Made by a program: the position numbers and the translations under genes
From: an uncultured Clostridia bacterium
GTDB lineage: Bacteria; Bacillota; Clostridia; Oscillospirales; CAG-272
Assembly: GCA_947631765.1 (NCBI GenBank)
Contig: CANRMP010000006.1
Location: 1 to 64,000 of the forward strand
Direction of reading: 5' to 3'
DNA: 64,000 bases
Part shown: one piece after another, positions 59,466 to 64,000 of the stretch
Numbering within the stretch: position 1 is the first letter of the stretch
Layout of the letters: each line of letters opens with the position of its first letter
The notes under the pieces: generated by a model
What the model was told of the DNA's origin: nothing
What the model saw: only the letters and a program-made list of their open reading frames with translations
Database searches by the model: none

Positions 59466-60571
59466 ATGGGAAAAATTCTCTGCGGCGACATAAACGACTG
59501 CTTGCCGCCATACGCAGTTATGTCGTGTTCTTTCTGCTTATAGCGTTTATAATCACCTGCTGTATGCTGCTTTTTCTTCACACCATGCAGACCTCGGTGG
59601 GAATCACGTTCACGGAAAAGGGCATTCGAACTGCGGCGATTTTGACTATGGGCAACGTGCTTCTTCTCAGCTTGCTATGCACCGTCATAGACGCTGTTCG
59701 CCGGAAGTTTACGGTAGAGCGCCCGGTGCGAAGAATAATACAGGGCGCGGAAAAGATCATGCACGGCGATTTTTCCGCGCGAATCAAACCGTTTCACAGT
59801 ATCGACAGCGACGCCGGGTTTGACGTCATTATCGACTGCTTCAACCGCATGGCAGAGGAGCTGTCGGGAGTTGAGACCCTGCGAACAGATTTCATTGCCA
59901 ATGTGTCACATGAGCTCAAAACTCCGCTTGCCGTGATGCAGAATTACGGAACTATGCTTCAAAGTCCAAGCCTTACCGAAGCAGAGCGGATAGAGTACGC
60001 CAAAGCCATCGCCGAGCAGTCCCGCCGCCTTGCCGACCTTATTACTAACATTTTGAAGCTTAACCGACTGGAAAACCAACAGATTTATCCCGCCGCAAAG
60101 CGCTACAATCTCGGAGAACAGCTTGCAGAGTGCCTGTTGAGCTTTGAGGACGCTTGGGAGAAAAAGCACATCGACATTGAAACGGACATCGAGGAAGAAG
60201 TGTTTGTGGAATCGGACGATGAGCTGCTGTCCCTGGTATGGAACAACCTCTTTTCCAATGCTTTGAAATTCACGGAACCCGACGGCACGGTGTCCGTGAC
60301 GCTGAAAACCGAGGGAGATTTTGCGACCGTCAAAGTGTCCGACACCGGCTGCGGCATCTCGCCGGAGACAGGCAAACACATTTTTGAGAAATTCTATCAG
60401 GGCGACACCTCCCACGCCACACAGGGCAACGGCTTGGGACTGGCGCTGGTGAAACGGGTGGTGGATATTGTCGGCGGCGATATTTCCGTGGAGAGCGAGG
60501 TCGGAAAAGGAAGTACCTTTACCGTGAAGATCAGGAGGGCAGCGAATGGAGAAATTCAAGGAGATTCTTAA
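59462..60571 (+). CDS. sensor histidine kinase
   Basis: A 369-aa membrane kinase. Two helices near the N-terminus (SYVVFFLLIAFIITCCMLLF, AAILTMGNVLLLSLLC) are close together, with a very short outer loop. This suggests sensing within the membrane. HAMP and H box (FIANVSHELKTPLAVMQNYG) follow, then N box WNNLFSNALKF and G boxes GCGISPETG and GNGLGLALVKR. It is coupled to the response regulator and overlaps the next gene by 26 bp. Confidence 0.93.
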   Translation: MNGKNSLRRHKRLLAAIRSYVVFFLLIAFIITCCMLLFLHTMQTSVGITFTEKGIRTAAILTMGNVLLLSLLCTVIDAVRRKFTVERPVRRIIQGAEKIMHGDFSARIKPFHSIDSDAGFDVIIDCFNRMAEELSGVETLRTDFIANVSHELKTPLAVMQNYGTMLQSPSLTEAERIEYAKAIAEQSRRLADLITNILKLNRLENQQIYPAAKRYNLGEQLAECLLSFEDAWEKKHIDIETDIEEEVFVESDDELLSLVWNNLFSNALKFTEPDGTVSVTLKTEGDFATVKVSDTGCGISPETGKHIFEKFYQGDTSHATQGNGLGLALVKRVVDIVGGDISVESEVGKGSTFTVKIRRAANGEIQGDS

Positions 60572-61460
60572 AAGAATATTCTGCCTGCCCCCTATTTGGA
60601 CGGTGGTTGCGGCACTTTTGGGCTATGGCTTTGTGATCGCGGTGGCGGTGTTCCACATACAGAACCCGATCCTGCAATACACTTCCTATATTGCTTCCGC
60701 TTATGCGCTGATCGTCACCTGCACGGGGCTGGTCTATGTCAACACAGCCATAGGAGGCGTCAGGAAATTTGTCTCCGAGCATCCGCTGATGAAAAAATTT
60801 CGCTCTACCAAGGTGGGCGAAAAATACTTGACCGATGTGCGCTTTAGGGCGGGAGTTTCTTTATATCAGGGCTTTTTTATCAATCTTCTGTATATCGTCA
60901 TGAAACTGGTATCGGGTATTGTCTACCGCTCCACATGGTTCATCGCGCTGGCTGTTTATTACATCCTGCTGGCCGTGATGCGTTTTTTACTGGTGCGACG
61001 GCTGAATGTGCAGGATGAAGCATCGGAGCTGCGCCGCTATCGGACGTGCGGGGTCATACTCCTGCTTATGAATCAGGCGCTTGTCGGAATAGTCGTTTTC
61101 ATGGTACAACAGAACCGAGGGTTTGAATATCCGGGTCTCTTGATTTACGCCATGGCGGCATATTCCTTTTATGCCGTCACTATTGCAATTATCAATGTTG
61201 TAAAGACAAGAAAGCACAAAAGCCCGATTCTCTCGGCGGCAAAGGCAATAAGCCTTGTTGCGGCAATGGTGTCAATACTTTCCCTTACAACGGCTATGCT
61301 TGCCCAGTTCGGAGAGGGCGACGACCCGATGTTCCGCCGCGCTATGACCGGCGCTGTCGGCGGCGGGGTGTGCGTAATTGTGATCGGAATGGCTGTCTAT
61401 ATGATCTGCCGTGCAAATATAAATCTCAAAAAAATCGAAATTAATAATTCTCAAACATAG
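60546..61460 (+). CDS. membrane protein linked to the two-component system
   Basis: A 304-aa protein with about eight hydrophobic helices. N-terminal MEKFKEILKRIFCLPPIWTV and the central YQGFFINLLYIVMKLVSGI are visible. No known motif. It overlaps the kinase gene, so it belongs to that operon and may be part of the sensing or response. Function unknown. Confidence 0.8.
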   Translation: MEKFKEILKRIFCLPPIWTVVAALLGYGFVIAVAVFHIQNPILQYTSYIASAYALIVTCTGLVYVNTAIGGVRKFVSEHPLMKKFRSTKVGEKYLTDVRFRAGVSLYQGFFINLLYIVMKLVSGIVYRSTWFIALAVYYILLAVMRFLLVRRLNVQDEASELRRYRTCGVILLLMNQALVGIVVFMVQQNRGFEYPGLLIYAMAAYSFYAVTIAIINVVKTRKHKSPILSAAKAISLVAAMVSILSLTTAMLAQFGEGDDPMFRRAMTGAVGGGVCVIVIGMAVYMICRANINLKKIEINNSQT

Positions 61461-61525
61461 CTTAAACCTTACAAAAACACTTGAGCGTTATAATGTCCGC
61501 AGAACCTTGAAAGGAACAATAAATC

Positions 61526-61909
61526 ATGGAAGAAAAGAAACAAACCTTCACTTACACATATTCCGCAAAGGAGAAAAAAGAAATCGAAGAAATTCGGAGC
61601 AAGTACGCGCCCCAAACAAAAGAAGAAACCTCAATGGAGAGACTTCGCAGGCTCGACAAAAGCGCGACAAGAGGAGCCGCTGTCCTATCGCTGATTATCG
61701 GAATACTAAGCTCCCTTGTTATGGGGGTCGGTATGTGCTGTGCGATGCTCCCCGGCTGGGACGAGTATTTTGCTTTGGGAATTGTGGTCGGAGCTCTCGG
61801 TATAATCGGCGTTATTTCGGCATATCCACTCTACAATTTCATGGCAAGGCGCAAAAGAAAGCTGCTTGCCCCCGAAATCATGCGACTGTCTGATGAGCTT
61901 ATGAAATAA
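61526..61909 (+). CDS. conserved two-helix membrane protein
   Basis: A 127-aa protein. A charged N-terminal part (FTYTYSAKEKKEIEEIRSKY) is followed by two helices (AAVLSLIIGILSSLVMGVG and LGIVVGALGIIGVISAYPLY). I recognise this as a common Firmicute conserved hypothetical, sometimes labelled a dihydropteridine reductase without good reason. AAAGGAACAA precedes the ATG. Confidence 0.8.
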   Translation: MEEKKQTFTYTYSAKEKKEIEEIRSKYAPQTKEETSMERLRRLDKSATRGAAVLSLIIGILSSLVMGVGMCCAMLPGWDEYFALGIVVGALGIIGVISAYPLYNFMARRKRKLLAPEIMRLSDELMK

Positions 61910-61936
61910 TTTTGTATACCTGTCATGACTTTTTAA

Positions 61937-61980
61937 TGCAAAAGACTGCATGCCCGTTTTTGGGGTTGCAGTCTTTTGCA
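61937..61980. terminator. convergent terminator
   Basis: TGCAAAAGACTGCA and TGCAGTCTTTTGCA are perfect 14-bp arms around a 16-nt loop between two convergent genes. Confidence 0.85.
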
Positions 61981-61985
61981 AAATA

Positions 61986-62189
61986 TCAATTTTTTCTTGT
62001 GTCAAAATAATTGACGATATGACTTACCGTAAGAAGCAGTACAACGGCTCCGAGCGCTCTTTCGGTCATAAGCGTTGCGGTGGCTATATTTGCGTTTTCG
62101 GAAAGAGAGTACCAAATTATGTAGCAAAAGAAAGCGGCGATAAGCGGCAATCCGACATTGAGAGTTTTTATTGCTTTTTTGGAAATCAT
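61986..62189 (-). CDS. 67-aa two-helix membrane protein
   Basis: Small protein with two hydrophobic helices (VGLPLIAAFFCYIIWYSLSE and ALGAVVLLLTVSHIVNYF). GGAGGTATATATAAAC precedes the ATG. It is convergent with the gene at 61526. I do not recognise it. Confidence 0.65.
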   Translation of the reverse strand: MISKKAIKTLNVGLPLIAAFFCYIIWYSLSENANIATATLMTERALGAVVLLLTVSHIVNYFDTRKN

Positions 62190-62380
62190 GTTTATATATA
62201 CCTCCGTTCAGGCGGGAAAGGGCTCCCCCGTACTCATTTATTGCTTGGCACAGGCTTGTCCGCGCGCCTGCTTTTTCGACTTACAATGACATTTTAACAC
62301 TAAAATGCGGTCTTTTCAAACCACAATTGAAGGAAAGTGCACAAAATTTTTCTTTGCGGCGTAATTTTGCGCATTTATGC

Positions 62381-62409
62381 TTGATTTTCATTTTAATATG
62401 TGATAAAAT
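62381..62409 (+). promoter_or_regulatory. promoter of the scaffold-GGGtGRT pair
   Basis: TTGATT, a 17-bp spacer and TAAAAT, about 60 bp before the ATG at 62473. The rest of the 280-bp gap is AT-rich with no gene. Confidence 0.65.
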
Positions 62410-62472
62410 AAAGCGATCATGATATGAGTCAAATATTATATCGGTAAAATATATTCAAAGGAGACAGAAATT

Positions 62473-63186
62473 ATGAGTACTGAAAACTATGAGTACCTGA
62501 CCAGCCGTGAAGTTGACAATATGTGCTGTGTTCAGAAAGGTCCCAAGCACGGTCCCGCTCCCATCCCCGAGGAGGGCTTGTGGGTTCAGGCAAAGGAAGT
62601 AACCGACATTTCCGCGCTGACTCACGGTGTGGGCTGGTGCGCACCTCAGCAGGGAGCCTGCAAGCTGACCCTTAATGTCAAAAAGGGTATTATCGAAGAA
62701 GCGCTGGTTGAAACCATCGGCTGTTCGGGAATGACGCATTCCGCGGCAATGGCTGCCGAAATCCTTCCCGGCAAAACCATACTTGAAGCGCTTAACACCG
62801 ACCTTGTGTGCGATGCAATAAACACCGCCATGAGAGAGCTGTTTTTACAGATCGTATACGGTCGTTCACAGTCGGCTTTCTCGGAAAACGGTCTTGCTAT
62901 CGGCGCGGGACTTGAGGACCTCGGCAAAGGCACCCGTTCACAGGTGGGAACCATGTACGGCACAAAGCTCAAGGGGGTACGATACCTTGAAATGGCTGAA
63001 GGGTACGTTACAAGACTGGCGCTTGACAAGGACATGCAGGTCATAGGATATGAATTTGTATCACTTGGCAAGATGACCGATTTTATCAAAAAAGGCATGG
63101 AGCCCAATGAGGCATACAAAAAGTCAATGGGTACATACGGCAGATTCGATGAGGCTTTCAAGTACATCGATCCCCGTAAAGAATAA
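62473..63186 (+). CDS. NifU-like scaffold partner of GGGtGRT protein
   Basis: A 237-aa protein related to IscU/NifU scaffolds but longer. Its Cys sites are NMCCVQKG, GWCAPQQGACKL and TIGCSGMTHSA, with a C-terminal extension ending EAFKYIDPRKE. In other Clostridia it is found next to the GGGtGRT gene, as here (21 bp apart). A role in Fe-S assembly or use is likely from the fold. The biochemical role of the pair is, to my knowledge, unknown. GGAGACAG precedes the ATG. Confidence 0.85.
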   Translation: MSTENYEYLTSREVDNMCCVQKGPKHGPAPIPEEGLWVQAKEVTDISALTHGVGWCAPQQGACKLTLNVKKGIIEEALVETIGCSGMTHSAAMAAEILPGKTILEALNTDLVCDAINTAMRELFLQIVYGRSQSAFSENGLAIGAGLEDLGKGTRSQVGTMYGTKLKGVRYLEMAEGYVTRLALDKDMQVIGYEFVSLGKMTDFIKKGMEPNEAYKKSMGTYGRFDEAFKYIDPRKE

Positions 63187-63207
63187 TCTAAGAGGAGGTA
63201 TTCAGAA

Positions 63208-64000
63208 ATGGCATTGTTTGAAAGTTACGAAAGAAGAGTTGATAAGATTCTCGGTGTGCTTTCCGAGTACGGCATCTCCTCTATCGAAGAGTGCAAAGAA
63301 ATAACCCTTAGTAAGGGCATCGACTGCGACAAAATAGTCAGAGAGACACAGCCCATCTGCTTTGAAAACGCCGTTTGGGCATACACTGTCGGCGCGGCAA
63401 TCGCAATAAAGAAAGGCTGTACAAAGGCGGCTGACGCCGCTGCCGCAATAGGTATCGGTCTCCAGTCCTTCTGCGTTCCCGGCTCTGTTGCCGAGAACAG
63501 AAAGGTCGGACTCGGACACGGAAACCTCGGCAAAATGCTCCTTTCGGAGGAGACAGAGTGCTTCTGCTTTTTGGCAGGTCATGAGTCCTTTGCCGCCGCA
63601 GAAGGCGCTATCAAAATAGCGCTCAACGCAAATAAGGTGAGAGTAAAGCCCCTGCGCGTTATTCTTAACGGACTCGGCAAGGATGCGGCGTTCATTATTT
63701 CAAGAATCAACGGCTTTACATACTGCGAGACCGTATTTGACCCCTATACCGAAGAGGTAAAAATCGTCTCCGAAACACGTTATTCGGAAGGTCCGCGCGC
63801 CGATGTCAGATGCTACGGCGCAGACAACGTTCCGGAAGGCGTTGCAATAATGAAGCTTGAACACGTCGGCGTTTCCATCACCGGAAACTCCACTAACCCC
63901 ACAAGATTCCAGCATCCCGTTGCCGGAACATATAAAAAGTGGTGCAACGAAAACGGCGTTGACTACTTCTCGGTGGCTTCCGGCGGAGGCACGGGACGTA
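63208..64000 (+). CDS. GGGtGRT protein, truncated by the window end
   Basis: The first 264 aa of the GGGtGRT family. The name-giving motif begins as SGGGTGR at the very end of the window. AGAGGAGG precedes the ATG. Other segments are MALFESYERRVDKIL, RKVGLGHGNLGKMLLS and NSTNPTRFQHPVAGTYKKWC. No membrane segment. The function of the family is unknown. It probably works with the scaffold gene before it. Confidence 0.92.
   Translation, partial: MALFESYERRVDKILGVLSEYGISSIEECKEITLSKGIDCDKIVRETQPICFENAVWAYTVGAAIAIKKGCTKAADAAAAIGIGLQSFCVPGSVAENRKVGLGHGNLGKMLLSEETECFCFLAGHESFAAAEGAIKIALNANKVRVKPLRVILNGLGKDAAFIISRINGFTYCETVFDPYTEEVKIVSETRYSEGPRADVRCYGADNVPEGVAIMKLEHVGVSITGNSTNPTRFQHPVAGTYKKWCNENGVDYFSVASGGGTGR

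Overview
The window looks like chromosome of an anaerobic, fermentative Clostridia-type Firmicute, probably an uncultured gut or rumen Oscillospirales/Eubacteriales member. Evidence: consensus TTGACA-17-TATAAT promoters, strong AAGGAGG ribosome sites, a T-box leader, Gram-positive LexA boxes, the operon order atpI-B-E-F-H-A-G-D-C, a GGGtGRT protein, and GH115/GH38/GH36 glycosidases. This placement is inference from gene content; there is no rRNA in the window. I see no tRNA, rRNA, CRISPR array, insertion sequence or prophage.

Layout. 0.4-4 kb: a DUF2809-like membrane protein, hpt with an NCS2 purine permease, and an SDR. 4-8 kb (minus): nifS-iscU-HD phosphohydrolase-mnmA-tcdA, a sulfur-mobilisation and tRNA-modification cluster. 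8-12.7 kb (minus): O-acetylhomoserine sulfhydrylase behind a long leader with a small uORF, then rpsO-pnp with a long hairpin between them. 12.7-18.7 kb (minus): a solute-binding-like lipoprotein, asnB, a trigger-factor-like lipoprotein and a GH36 enzyme. 18.7-22.2 kb (plus): a cysteine T-box, then an APH-like kinase, cysE and cysS. 22.2-27.7 kb (minus): ECF sigma, likely anti-sigma and vWA lipoprotein, then two surface proteins. 28-31.3 kb (plus): lexA, a membrane protein, birA and bioY.

31.3-39 kb (minus): a frameshifted RluA-type pseudouridine synthase, then the F-type ATP synthase operon. The ATP synthase is unusual. One 755-aa ORF carries a second b-like stalk, a delta-like domain and the complete alpha subunit, and epsilon lacks its C-terminal domain. 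39-44.3 kb: small proteins, a phosphodiesterase, a Wzx-type flippase and rarA. 44.3-45.5 kb: noncoding and very structured. Two inverted copies of a roughly 250-nt multi-hairpin element, whose helices differ by compensatory changes, flank about 620 bp. 45.6-54.7 kb: GH115 lipoprotein, a divergent GH38 protein lacking the canonical nucleophile Asp, a HAD phosphatase and a LOG-family protein. 54.9-61.9 kb: duplicated ABC ATPase/permease pairs with a two-component system. 62-64 kb: a NifU-like scaffold and the GGGtGRT protein, cut by the window edge.

The observations I rate highest are the b'-delta-alpha fusion and the inverted pair of covarying structured elements. After these come the GH38 active-site change and the quasipalindrome that appears to have caused the RluA frameshift.
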